Origin: Pyricularia pennisetigena
Lineage: Eukaryota > Ascomycota > Sordariomycetes > Magnaporthales > Pyriculariaceae
Length of the DNA stretch: 64,000 nt
Direction of reading: 5' to 3'
Assembly (NCBI RefSeq): GCF_004337985.1
Contig: NC_043744.1
Location: forward strand, 2,702,408-2,766,407
The position numbers and the translations under genes are program-made. The notes beneath the pieces are model-generated. The model did no database searches, was not told the DNA's origin, and saw only the letters and a program-made list of their open reading frames with translations. This document shows positions 12,145-23,178 of this stretch, piece after piece. Position 1 is the stretch's first letter, and each line of letters starts with the position of its first letter.

Positions 12145-13415
12145 ATGTCGAACATTACACCCACGTTCGACGGGCTGCTCAAACAGCGGGAAGCGTCTAC
12201 CACAAAGAAGGGCTTCAGCTTGGAACAGCTTGACGAGTTTCTGAAGGAAGCATATCGAATTGTAAGAAGCTCTCAAAGCAGCTACATAGAGTCTTCCGCA
12301 AAGTAGATTGTCGTTGTCGTCTGTCCCGCCTTGACGACCGTTCAGCAGCTAATGCGCCCACAGAACTCGCACATCAATCTGCTGCACACTCAACTTAAAG
12401 ATGTCCGCCAAGCCTACCTCTCGACAGCGCCCTCTCGCAAATTGCAACTGCACAGCAAGTTGAAGCCGCACCAAAAAGCGTTGACCGATCGGGAGCGCGA
12501 AGAGGTCGATGCCAACGCCAAAAAGATGCTGCGCGAACTTAACGCATCCATCCGTACGCTCGCCGACGCCGAGCAGCTCCGCCACGAGACGGAACTCGCC
12601 GTAATTCGCAAAAAGCACTCGAGCGGCCTGGGAGTGCTCGGATCGTGGGCATCAGGTGGTAAGAGCGGCGCGGGTGGCATGCTGGGCAGCAAAAAAAGCA
12701 AGGAGCAGGACGAGGCTGAGGCGAGGGAGGCGCAGATGGCCGGCCATCGGGATGGCGTGCTACACTTTCTCCGACAGAGACTGCAGCAGTGCGTAGAGAC
12801 ACAGCAGTCGATGATGGAGGTGCGCTTGACGCGCGAGGTGGAGAAGAGCCGGAGCGTGCTGGCAAAGGCCAGGCCTACCCCTATGCATGTCGGAGCCACC
12901 GGCGCTACGCCGAGCTTTGGGGCAGGCCTAGGCGATCGCAACCTAAACGACCCTGCCCTTTTAGGAACATCATCTATACCGTTGCAGGACGAGGAGAAGA
13001 GGCGAGGACCGCCACCACCAGACCTAACCGAGGAAGAAGTGCAGATGTTTGAAAAGGGCAGCCAGGATATGATGAAGTACTATGAGAGTACTCTTGAGAA
13101 AGTCATGTATGTCTTTGAGCGCGAGCAGCCCGTCTTTTTGGGTATTTTGCTAATCTGCATTTTGCGAACGACAGGTCGGCGGAGAAATCCCTCTTGGAAA
13201 TATCCGAACTACAAACTATGCTTGTGAACAACCTGGCTACACAGTCCGCAGGAATTGAGCAGCTCGTTCAAGATTCCATGAATACAGAAGAAAACGTGGG
13301 CGGCGGAAACAAACAGCTGAAGGAAGCCACCCAAAGGGCAAGCACCGCAAAGTATACCTTTTTTGCAGCAAGCGGTCTCTGCGCTTTTCTAGTAATATGG
13401 GACCTGTTGATATAA
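12145..13415 (+). CDS. UFE1: Qa-SNARE of the ER, syntaxin-18/Ufe1
   Basis: t-SNARE on the ER membrane for retrograde Golgi-to-ER and homotypic ER fusion. Three exons: 12145-12261, 12364-13106, 13175-13415, 366 aa. The N-terminal syntaxin-18 domain reads MSNITPTFDGLLKQREAS and FSLEQLDEFLKEAYRI, then NSHINLLHTQLKDVRQAYLS across intron 1. A long helical and partly disordered middle follows (Lys/Glu-rich, then a Gly/Pro linker). The C-terminal SNARE coil, about residues 270-345, contains SLLEISELQTMLVNNLATQS and EENVGGGNKQLKEATQR. The protein ends in one hydrophobic anchor, YTFFAASGLCAFLVIWDLLI, as expected for a tail-anchored SNARE. Intron 2 (GTATGT...GACAG) splits a Met codon just before the SNARE motif. 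Confidence 0.92.
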
Positions 13416-14554
13416 ATATAGGCCGATAAAAATGCTAAATTCGCCGAAAATAGAACAAAAGAAAGAACGGAAATAGCCCCCTTCTTTGCACCTGACATCG
13501 AATAATAGGCTGAAGCTTCGCATATCGGGGTGTCAGGCACATAAGCCGAAGGCGGCCATCCACATTTCGGGGGCTGTAGCATGTAGGCGGAAAGGAAATG
13601 TAATGGGCCCACAAATCCATCAGTTTTCCTTACGAATAATCAAGGGTACCAAGGTACCTCCTGGATACCAAGCTGGTAATACCCATGAGAGGACTGCTCA
13701 GCAGATCAGAACTGGCCTCCACTGGCTTGACCGACTTTGAAGTCACAATCACGTTTATTCTAATCTACCTAGCTATGTAGGCACACATGACTGATACCAT
13801 TTTTCAGCCGTCAAATCTGGCCCGGGACAGTTTTTTTTTTTTTTTTTTTTTTTTTTAGCCGTGGACAGGCCAGATGAATTGGTATCTCAGTGACAAAACG
13901 GGCCAAAGGCTTTTTGCATTGGGCCATAGTGGATTACTGACGTAACATGAACAACAGCCCGGCTCACAGCCTGCTCTAGAGTCGTGGTACTTCGTAACGT
14001 ATGCGGGGGTGTCCGGGGTATCAAGTAACGAGATTCAGCTGCCTCGGAATTCGGGAATGTATTTTCCAAGACCTGCCTAGTTGGGGCTACTGCTCGCTGA
14101 CTACCGTAGTGATGCTAACCCGCCAATTGACCCGGAGCGTTTGTGCTGCAAACGATCCAATCTTCACATGCATGGTTGAACTCAATGACTAGACACAAGC
14201 CGAGAATCTATATAATATCGCAGCATTGGACTCAGAAATACCCGTGGGTATCTTACCTGTTGGGAGACTCTGCAAATACAGAAATATTTTATTTTCTCAA
14301 CCTCTGTCGGCGTCACCACACTGTTGCCCACCAACAAGTTTTCTTGAAACAGCAGGTTTCCGTGTCGGTCCATTTTATGACACATCATTCAGCAGCTCAA
14401 GGATACGTTCCCTGATCCCGGCGGATAGGCTGACATTTGTGACCCCGTTGATTTGCGCGCGTTTGATTTTTCTGGGCGGAGTTTTTAGAGCTCCGACCTT
14501 CGCTGCGCGCAGAGCCAACGCAACAACCTAAGTTTACTCAACGCCCCTTAAAAT
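13416..14554. other. Intergenic region UFE1 / aspartate aminotransferase
   Basis: About 1.1 kb with no recognisable gene. It includes a T26 run and the promoter of the aminotransferase gene. Confidence 0.5.
13831..13856. repeat. Poly-T tract (26 nt)
   Basis: Uninterrupted run of T between the UFE1 3' end and the aminotransferase promoter. Confidence 0.9.
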
Positions 14555-16203
14555 ATGTCTCCAAAAGGAACACGGGGCACCTCTTCGAGCTCCCCGCAGA
14601 TCAGCTCTTCCTCATCCCAATCCCCATCCCAATCCCAATCCACCGCAGTTTCGAGGATACGGAATATTGCAAACCACATGATGGCATCACCAAGCACAAT
14701 CTTCACGGCCGATGTCGTTCCTCAAGCCCCAGAAGACCCTCTCTTTGGGCTGATGGCAGCCTACAGGGCCGATGAAAGCCCCGACAAGGTCGACTTGGTG
14801 GGGTTACCCCGATTTTGAGCTTTCATAACGCTGGGGCCCAACTGCGCGAACAAACAGCAACGTCGCTAACAACCAACGCACACATTCTGTAGGGAATTGG
14901 TGCATACCGGGACGACAACGCAAAGCCCTGGGTGCTTCCTGTTGTCAAGAAGGTAATGCGCTCTCCTCAATCAGTCCAAATCTACGATCCGGCTCTACTT
15001 CTCTGAATGCTTGCAATCACCCCACGACCAGCCAGCTTTCAGCCCCTCCGACCACGGGATACCTGCTAGTCTAGAACTAGTTTGAACAGGCGCGCTAACC
15101 AACATTGATGCACCAACAAACACATATAGGCTGATGAAATTATCCGCAACGATCCCAGTGCCAACCATGAGTATCTTCCGATCGCCGGTCTGGCCTCCTT
15201 CACCAGCAAGGCTTGCGAGCTGATGCTCGGCGCCGACACACCCGCCAAAGGTCGCGTCACATCTATGCAGACCATCTCCGGCACTGGAGCTCTGCACCTC
15301 GGAGCCCTCTTCCTGCAGAAGTTCTATCGCAAGGTCTATGGCGACTCGGTCGTGTACCTGTCGAACCCCACCTGGGCAAACCACAACCAAATCTTCTCCA
15401 ACGTCCAAGTGCCGACGACGACGTACCCATACTTTGACAAGGGCACCAAGGGACTTGATTTCGAAGGCATGAAGGCTGCGTTGAGCAATGCCGCAGAACA
15501 CTCCATCATCCTTCTGCACGCCTGTGCACACAATCCCACCGGTGTTGACCCCACGCAGGACCAGTGGCGTGAGATTGCCGAGATCATGAAGGCCAAAAAG
15601 CACTTCCCCTTCTTCGATTGCGCTTACCAGGGCTTCGCTTCGGGCGATCTGGACCGCGATGCCTGGGCCGTTCGCTACTTTGTCGAACAGGGATTCGAGC
15701 TTGTCATTGCCCAGTCTTTCGCCAAGAACTTTGGCTTGTACGGTGAGCGGGCGGGCTGCTTCCACTACGTGTCTGCGCCCGAAGCCCAGGCTGCCGAAAC
15801 GACCAAGAGGGTCGCCTCACAACTCGCCATCCTCCAGCGCTCCGAAATCTCGAACCCGCCGATCTACGGCGCTCGCGTCGCCAGCATCGTTCTCAACGAC
15901 CCCGCGCTTATGGCTGAGTGGAGGGAAAATCTGAGGACCATGTCGGGCCGTATCATCACTATGCGCAAGGAGCTGCGGGCGAAGCTCGAAGCGCTGGGCA
16001 CCCCCGGCACATGGAACCACATTACGGACCAGATCGGCATGTTCAGCTTCACGGGTCTGACCGAGGCCCAGGTCCTCAAGATCCGGAGCGACTATCACGT
16101 CTACATGACCAAGAATGGTCGTATCAGCATGGCGGGACTCAATTCGCGCAACATTGACTATTTTGCCAAGGCTGTTGATAAGGTGGTGAGGGAGACGCAG
16201 TGA
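14555..16203 (+). CDS. Aspartate aminotransferase (PLP enzyme)
   Basis: Class I aminotransferase: L-aspartate + 2-oxoglutarate to oxaloacetate + L-glutamate, in amino-acid metabolism and the malate-aspartate shuttle. Three exons: 14555-14797, 14893-14952, 15130-16203, 458 aa. The first junction uses a GTGGGG donor and restores KVDLGIGAYRDDNAKPW, the diagnostic AspAT segment; the second restores LPVVKKADEII. PLP-site features include SGTGALHLGA, NPTWANH, HNPTGVDPTQDQW, FFDCAYQGF and the Schiff-base lysine in SFAKNFGLYGER (about Lys300). The C-terminal substrate arginine region is HVYMTKNGRISMAGLN. The first 45 residues are an unusual Ser/Gln-rich extension (exact SQ repeats). Whether this is a targeting sequence or just a disordered tail is unclear, so cytosolic versus mitochondrial location is open. 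Confidence 0.92.
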
Positions 16204-16698
16204 ATTTGTGTTAGAGCAATGGGCAATTGTGGGGAAGTAGTGGTGTAGGTACTAACTATCATGTCGACCACAAAGTAAGGGTATCTATAACACGTGTGTT
16301 TTGTGATAGACCTGTACTCCTTGTAAAAAAGCCAAAAAACAAAAAAAAAAAAAAACAAAAAACAAAAACTATATCCGTGACCCATGACTGTCAATTGTAT
16401 AAAATATGAGTTTTCGTTGTGAATTTTGCTCTGGGTGGCGTACGCACGGATTTTAGGTCTGGTTACGTAATCGTGTTTTAGTTGCCTGCTAAACTCCAAA
16501 GTACCTGAGCTTGCTTGAGTGTACCACTGCAGGTAGCTAATTACTTGTACGATACGGCAAATACGGGAGTCTAATTAGCGACTTACCATCCCAAATCTAG
16601 GCCTGGTTCAATCAACACAGCCATTTCAACGTACCGACCTTTTTTCTTTTTTCTTTTCTCTTTTGAAACCTGCTAGATGGAAACTTCATCAGCAAAAC
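16204..16698. other. Intergenic region, aminotransferase / HET gene
   Basis: 3' region of the aminotransferase and promoter of the HET gene. It contains an A-rich stretch around 16,339-16,370 and a T/C-rich tract at about 16,638-16,664 just before the HET start. No other gene is seen. Confidence 0.5.
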
Positions 16699-19502
16699 AT
16701 GAAGTGCCCGGCCTGCTCCGGCATCCGTATATTCAAGAGACCGGGACAGGCCCTCAACCCTGATGTTGAGCCCGTCGAGCTCACATTCGTTTACTCTTTA
16801 CTGATCAAGGGCAAGGGTAGCGGCTGCCAGATTTGCTATGCTATCTTTCGCAGCATCGAGATACTCACCGATGGCTGCCGCGAAGGCCGCCCGATGAATG
16901 AGTTCCTGCGCAGCCTCGGCTCCAATTGCCTCGTGGCCATCAAATGGACCCCAGGCCGGCCTCTTGAGGTTCGCGCCGACGTTGTCGCCAACAAACCACG
17001 TGATCCACTGCAGCCAGTATCAACTCACAAGAAACGACCGCGTTTTCAGATGCGGCTTTGCTTCGAACTGTTTACCGATGAGAAGTCCAGTCGGTCTATC
17101 CCGTTCTGTCCTGATTGTGATTATGCTTCAAAGTATGATTGAACTGACAAACATCCTTGTAAACCCCCGGACGCATACAGCTTCTTGGCCAAGTTCAGTG
17201 CCACTGCCATGGTTCGGACCCGGGAGAATCATAACGAACAAGCCTAGCACCGATCGACGGACTCGTCTGATTAAGCATTGGCTGCATGAATGCCAGGAAA
17301 CACACCCACGCTGCCAGCAATGGGGATCTGGCAACTCGTTTGTTCCCAGGCGCGTCTTGGATCTGAGCGGAAACCCCAGGTCTAAAATCAGACTTCTGGA
17401 CGGCTTCGATCGCAGCATGGGCGATTACGCCATTCTCACCAAGCCTTGTCATAACGCCAAGAATGATACTGGCTTCCGATCGTCCACGCCGATGCCGACG
17501 TCGGCTCTGCACTTGACTTGGAAAAATCATAAAGCCTTTACAAAATCCATTCGCTGGGTTGATCTACCCGCTGCCTTCAAGGATACTGTAGCCGTTGTAT
17601 CCGAGCAAGGCATCAAGTATCTTTGGATCGATACTCTTTGTGTACTCCAAGATGATGACTCAGATTACTCTGTAGGTACAAGACTCGTCCGGCACATTCT
17701 TTCGAGCAGTGCAAAAGCAAGGGACATGTGCGACAAAACACTAGGCTAACCCTAACATCCCACAGTGGCACATCGAGCACTTGCAAGACATCTATATGAA
17801 CGCCTGCATTAATATTGCACCTACCAGAATCCAAGATTTTGGCGCGTCGTTTTTGGGCCCTCGGAAGCTTTCGCAACCGGATGAGAAGGATTACAACCTG
17901 GACAGAGACAGCACTCGGCCAAATCCCACCTTTAATCGAGCAGAGCAGGACATGATGTCGCACGAGATCGTCTTGACCCATAAAAACCAGAAATTCTCTG
18001 TCTACATGAGGCGCATGCTCTGCCTGAGCCATGACAGCTTCGGGCTGGGCCCTGGTTGCCCCAGCGCGCATCACCCAACCACCTCCAGATCGTGCAAGCG
18101 CAGCCGTTCTCGGCAAGACCTGGCCCTAGCACCAAACTTACTGTCGGCGTGGGGTTTTGTACAGCGCATGATGGCAAGGAGGACGGTACATTTCCATTCA
18201 TCCGAGATGGTATTTCAATGCCGGTCTTGGAAATGTTGCGAATGCACCCCTTCTCCTGTCCCCCATAAACCCCTGAGCAATCCTAGTGAGATTGCTTATT
18301 CGAGGGTGCCGCAAATTGTGCAGGGGCATCCAATCGAGTTCATATGGAGGATGTTCATGGGCCAGTACCCCCATCTCCAGATGCCCGATAACGGAAGAAG
18401 ACTTCATGCATTAGCTGGAGTGTTGCCCTGGTTTGAAGCGCAGCTGGGTCGCGAAAGCTTTGCTGGGGTTATGGCAGCGAACAAAACCGACCTTGCTTCA
18501 AAGCTTCTCTGGATGGTCACCAAGTCGTACAGTGACCGCAGCGAAAGCTTCAAGAGCGAGTCGTCCTTTCAGCCATCCTGGTCCTGGGTTTCCATGGTCT
18601 CGAAAGGGGTCGACACTGTGGAGATGCCTCAACGCCACGTGCACATCGATCCATCTTTCCTGATCAATGATGTGTCATACCGCAGCTCTATAGACGGCGT
18701 GAACGAGTTCCCCAAGCTCAGTGCTCGCTTCTGGTACTTGACGGCCAGCGGCCGTCTGATACTGGGCAAAATCAGCCCTAAATTCCGCAAACATACAGGC
18801 CATAGCTTTGTGCCGGCGAATGAACCACTGCTGGATTATTTCATACCACCGCCGCCAAAGCCGAGAACCCCTCCGGTGCAGCTTCCTTTACCCTCAGCAC
18901 CACCTCCAGTCTCAGCCGGATTGTGGCCACATGAGCCGCTGCTTATTGATCCCCAGGTATCAGCAGATACGGCTGGCACTCGACCGATGCCATGGTCAGC
19001 GCTGAAATCGCGTACCCAATCGTCGGGCTTTCAACCCTCATCAGAGGTCGACCGTCTGTTTATGCAGTCCGAGCCAGGACAAACCCCCCGAGCCGTCTTC
19101 ATGTGGGATTGCGACAAGTGGGCAGCCGAGCAGTCTTCGTCCGCCGGCAACTCGCCGATATACGCCTACTTTCTCCGCATCGGGGGTATCCGCTGCGCTA
19201 ATGTGGCACATGAAGACGAGGTGGAGATCGATGGTCATGTCCTGGACGAAGAGGGCAATGTGATTCCTGCGTGGGATCTGGATGTGGGCTTGGTCCTCCG
19301 GAAAGGACCGATGACCAAAGCAGCAGTAGCTCGTGCAGCTGCGGTTGTCAAGAACGCGTTACTTTCCGGGGGTTATTTTGCGCCCGATATATCCAAGTAC
19401 TCTGGTCCTGGCCTATGCCTCGAGCGCATTGGCATCTTTTCAGTGCCACGTCGTAGGGGCTACTTCAAAAACGCTGAGGTTCAGGACGTCACCCTCATAT
19501 AA
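16699..19502 (+). CDS. HET-domain protein (heterokaryon incompatibility type)
   Basis: Three exons inferred: 16699-17132, 17248-17671, 17766-19502, 864 aa. The ATG at 16699 gives MKCPACSGIRIF; a frame upstream lacks an ATG. The HET core starts near residue 203 with DYAILTKPC. It continues as IRWVDLPAAFKDTVAVVSEQ and IKYLWIDTLCVLQDDDSDY. Across intron 2 (GTAGGT...ACAG) it reaches SWHIEHLQDIYMNACINIA, matching the canonical 'LWID.lCI.QD' and 'm..IY.nA...IaA' motifs. The usual 'YA.LSYCWG' motif is degenerate. The first intron (GTATGA...CTAG) is the least certain choice; it was taken because it alone keeps the frame open. The C-terminal half has a Pro-rich linker and no known domain. HET proteins trigger cell death on non-self fusion; the partner here is unknown. 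Confidence 0.8.
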
Positions 19503-20525
19503 CAGGCTTAAAAGACGAGACCTGCGGTGGGTGCGTATCACGAATTCGCCACGAGGGTGTATCACTTAGCTCAGTCAAGGATTCAAATTTATTCCCGCAT
19601 GCCGCACAAGGTCCGGACCGCTAGTATCAGGGTAGTGGGCAAGCATGAAACGGATTGTATGAGGTGGGTTCGCCGCACGATTTTATTTTATTTTTTTGGG
19701 GATTTTCTTTAAAAATGACCCAACCTCATCTAAGAAAACCCACAACATGAGGAGTGAGTGCGGAAGATACCGCCCCAACAAATACACGACATACACGCTA
19801 GAGAGGGTCATAGTCGTCCACGGACGAACGGAAGGAACAAAAGGCGCAATCCCTGCCACCTGGTGCTGAATAATGAAGATTTGACCAGGCCTGGACTAAA
19901 ACGGATGCAGCCCTACCTTATTTGGGCCCTAAATCGGGAACTGCCGGCGCTCTTGATTTCAGCTCTTTACGACACCGAATTTGTGGCGCCTCTAAACCCG
20001 AGAAGCCGAAGTTTGGTACAGAATTCTTACAGGGCTTACGGAGCAGGACAAATCAATGAATAACAGAACCATTCTAGAAGAAAAAGTTCGACGAACAATG
20101 CTTCAGTCATGGTGATGCCATGATGTGGTAGCCACCGTCAGGGCCAAGAAAGCCGAGTCTGAAGCTCACTGAATCAGAACACGCTAAGCTATCGGCAAGG
20201 TGGAGCCCAGGACCCTTGCTCTTTACATGCCGCCTTATTCCCGGAGGCGAGGGTACCCATGCAGCCCCATTCTTTTGTTCACATCAACATGAAGCCATTC
20301 TCATGGAATAATATGTTCATAGCCGGCCTATTGACTATAAAGGGCGGAAACCGCACACCTGGGTGGCATGTTTTTGTGTGCTTTGCTGGGCCCGTGGACT
20401 TGTGTCAAACTGCTTGAGAGCACCTTGGCTTGGCCTTCAAGACTGTCAATAGTCTCTTCTCATTCCTATCTTCGCATCAGAAACTTATATATACAGCACA
20501 TTAATCTTAATCCATACTTTCCGTA
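19503..20525. other. Intergenic region HET / MFS transporter
   Basis: About 1 kb with no gene. A TATA-like ACTATAAAGGG occurs near 20,334-20,344 and a TTATATATA near 20,485-20,493, about 35 nt before the MFS start codon. Either could serve the MFS promoter. Confidence 0.45.
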
Positions 20526-22815
20526 ATGGAGGAAAGGCTCAATTTTAAGAGCAGTCCCGAAAAAGGGCAAGCACAAGAAAATTTAGAGACCTTGAATCAA
20601 CCACAGGCTGCCATCTCTAGTGCCCAACCCACGGCAGAGTCAGGGGCTAGCATTCATCGAGTCGACCATGCAACCACGACAAGCGAAGCTCTTCCTCCCG
20701 CAGCGAACGACCACTCCTCCAAGCGAATCGACTTTGACCCACAGCCCGTCGTCACGCTGCCCTACCGCACCCTCAACTCGAGCGCCAACATCGATGAGTT
20801 CGTAACCGAGGCGCCGTCGGGCGAGATTGAGGGCCCCCCCGAGAATGACGGGAGCGGCCGCCGCTACAAGCTGGTCACGTTCCTTCCCGACGATCCAGAG
20901 AACCCCAAGAACTGGTCCAAAGCCTTCAAATGGTACGCGACCATGGTAGTGGCCATCACTTGCTTCGTCGTAGCATTCGCGTCGAGTGTCATCACCGCAG
21001 ACATTGCCGGCGTCGTGGAGGAGTTTGGCGTCAGTGAGGAGGTTGCGCTCCTTAGCATCACGGTCTTTGTCGTTGGGTTTGGTATTGGTGAGTTCCCGTG
21101 TGACATGTTCTGGAAAGGAAACCCAACCCCGAGGTTTTCTCTTATTGTACTGTACTGACTTGGAAACTTTCTCCCCGCAGGTCCTATGATATTTGCTCCC
21201 TTGTCAGAGGTTTACGGCAGGCAGATCATCTAGTAAGTGATTTTGTGCAATGCTCGATTCCCGAAATTTTCCTAGAGATCACCCAACTAACATGCCATGC
21301 ACCTCACAAACAGCGGTTCAACTCTCCTTGTCGCCGTTATCTTCATCATCCCTTGCGCTGTAGCCCAAAACATCGAAACCCTTCTCGTCTGCCGGGCCAT
21401 CGATGGCATCGCCTTCTCCGCACCAATGACACTCGTTGGAGGCACCCTTGCCGACCTTTGGCGCAACGAGGAGCGCGGAGTTCCTATGGCCGCTTTCAGT
21501 GCAGCCCCCTTCATCGGCCCAGCTAGTGAGCGCACTTACCGACAAAGCCTCGCCCCGTTCGCCCCAGGGGAAAAATTGGTTTGATTGCTAACCTTGCGAT
21601 TCTCTTGCTCTAGTTGGTCCCTTAGTTGGCGGCTACCTCTCTGACGCAACAGGATGGCGCTGGCTGTACTGGATCCAGCTCATCGTCTCCTTTGTCGTGT
21701 GGGTACTCATCACCTTTACCGTACCCGAAACGTACGCGCCGACTATTCTTGCCCGCCGTGCGCGTCAGATCCAAAAGAAGACTGGGGAACAAGACCATGT
21801 TACGGAGCAGGACCTCGATACCCGCCCGGCGTCGGAGCGGCTAGCCATCTTTCTCATCCGGCCCTTCCAGCTGCTGTTCGGCGAGCTCATTGTTTTCCTC
21901 ATTTCAATCTACATGAGCGTTTTGTATGGGCTGCTATACATGTGAGTGATGGCATGCATTCCAATTTGTTCTCAGGAGAGGTTCTTTCGTATCATTCTTC
22001 TTGCTGACCCGGCTCAAAATATAGGTTCTTTGTTGCGTTTCCAATCATCTATCAGGGAGGGAAAGGTTACTCGGCAGGAACCACTGGTCTCATGTTTATT
22101 CCCTGTGCCGTTGGCGTAAGCACCATCCCGAACGCATTTGCTCATAGGGCTCCTTTTCTCTAACACCCAGGAAATGTCGTCACAGGTCCTGCTATCCGCC
22201 TTCTGCGCTCCCCTGGTGAACAAGAACTACATGCACCAGGTGCGCAAGTACAACAGCAAGCCGCCGGCTGAGGTTCGACTGATCCCCATGATGTGCTCGT
22301 GCTGGTTCATCCCCATCGGGCTCTTCATTTTCGCCTGGACCTCGTACAGTGAGCTGTCGTGGGCCGGCCCGGCCATGGGCGGCTTCTCGGTCGGCTTCGG
22401 CTTCATCTTCCTCTACAACTCGGCCAACAACTACCTCGTCGACTCGTACCAGCACCAGGCCGCCTCAGCCCTCGCGGCCAAGACCTTTATCCGCAGCTTC
22501 TGGGGCGCTGCCGTCGTGCTCTTCACCGCCCAAATGTACGACCGCCTCGGGAACCAGTGGGCCTCGACCCTGCTGGCCTTTATCAGCGTCGCGTGCTGCG
22601 CCATCCCGTTCCTGTTCTGGCGCTATGGCGCCCGCATCCGCAGGAGGAGCAAGTACGCCTATGCCGGAGACGACGACGACGACGACGCCGCCGCCGCCGC
22701 CGCCTCACAGAACCACGAGGGGTCCTCAGTCGACCTGGAGAAAGGCCGAAGCAAGGAGCCCGAGAGGGATGTGGAGGATTTGAGGAGGGCGCAGAGCTAC
22801 GTCAGCAATCCGTGA
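20526..22815 (+). CDS. MFS transporter, DHA1 family (Tpo/polyamine-drug type)
   Basis: Twelve-helix proton antiporter, likely at the plasma membrane. Six exons: 20526-21087, 21181-21232, 21314-21525, 21614-21941, 22025-22115, 22186-22815, 624 aa with no stop. The N-terminus is a 135-residue hydrophilic domain ending at [15 protein letters not shown], the usual entry to helix 1 in this branch. Then come [39 protein letters not shown] (motif A region), [18 protein letters not shown] and [19 protein letters not shown] (motif C region). The last exon holds helices 8-12 and an acidic D7/A6 low-complexity tail. The last intron has two possible AG acceptors 15 nt apart (22170 and 22185); the later one gives the better AVGVLLSAF continuity. 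Substrate not predictable beyond family. Confidence 0.88.
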
Positions 22816-23178
22816 AATGCTTTTGCGTCCAGCAGTGTTACTTGCTAGGGATTCTTCTAAACGTAGTCCTTCTATCCAAATTTTTGGAAACCTTGGGAGA
22901 AGGGCATTGTTCTGACATTCGGGATAATGTCGGTCTGGTCATCTTGGAGAGAGTATCGCATGTTATTGAGAAAGTTTTGTCAACATAGAAGCTCGGCCTG
23001 ATGATGACTTGTTCATTTATCTGACAATTTCTCAGAATAAAATAGACTTTTTTTTGTACATTAAAAAAGATCCTCGAGTATGTGACACGGAGAAAGCAGA
23101 CCGAGCGTTTATACGTCAAAAGATCTTCACGTCTTCTTGGCATTAACCAGCCCGAGACAAAGTCGGGTTGCTATTGGG
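22816..23178. other. Convergent intergenic region MFS / VCX1-like
   Basis: A 363 nt spacer between two 3' ends. It is AT-richer than its surroundings and probably holds polyadenylation signals. No gene. Confidence 0.5.

Noticed and set aside
22171..22185. Earlier splice acceptor adding five residues (EMSSQ) in the Tpo-like transporter
   Set aside because: In frame and possible, but the later AG gives better membrane-helix continuity; kept as an alternative.
14555..22815. Secondary-metabolite or resistance gene cluster around the MFS genes
   Set aside because: No PKS, NRPS, terpene or P450 genes; the neighbours are housekeeping genes.
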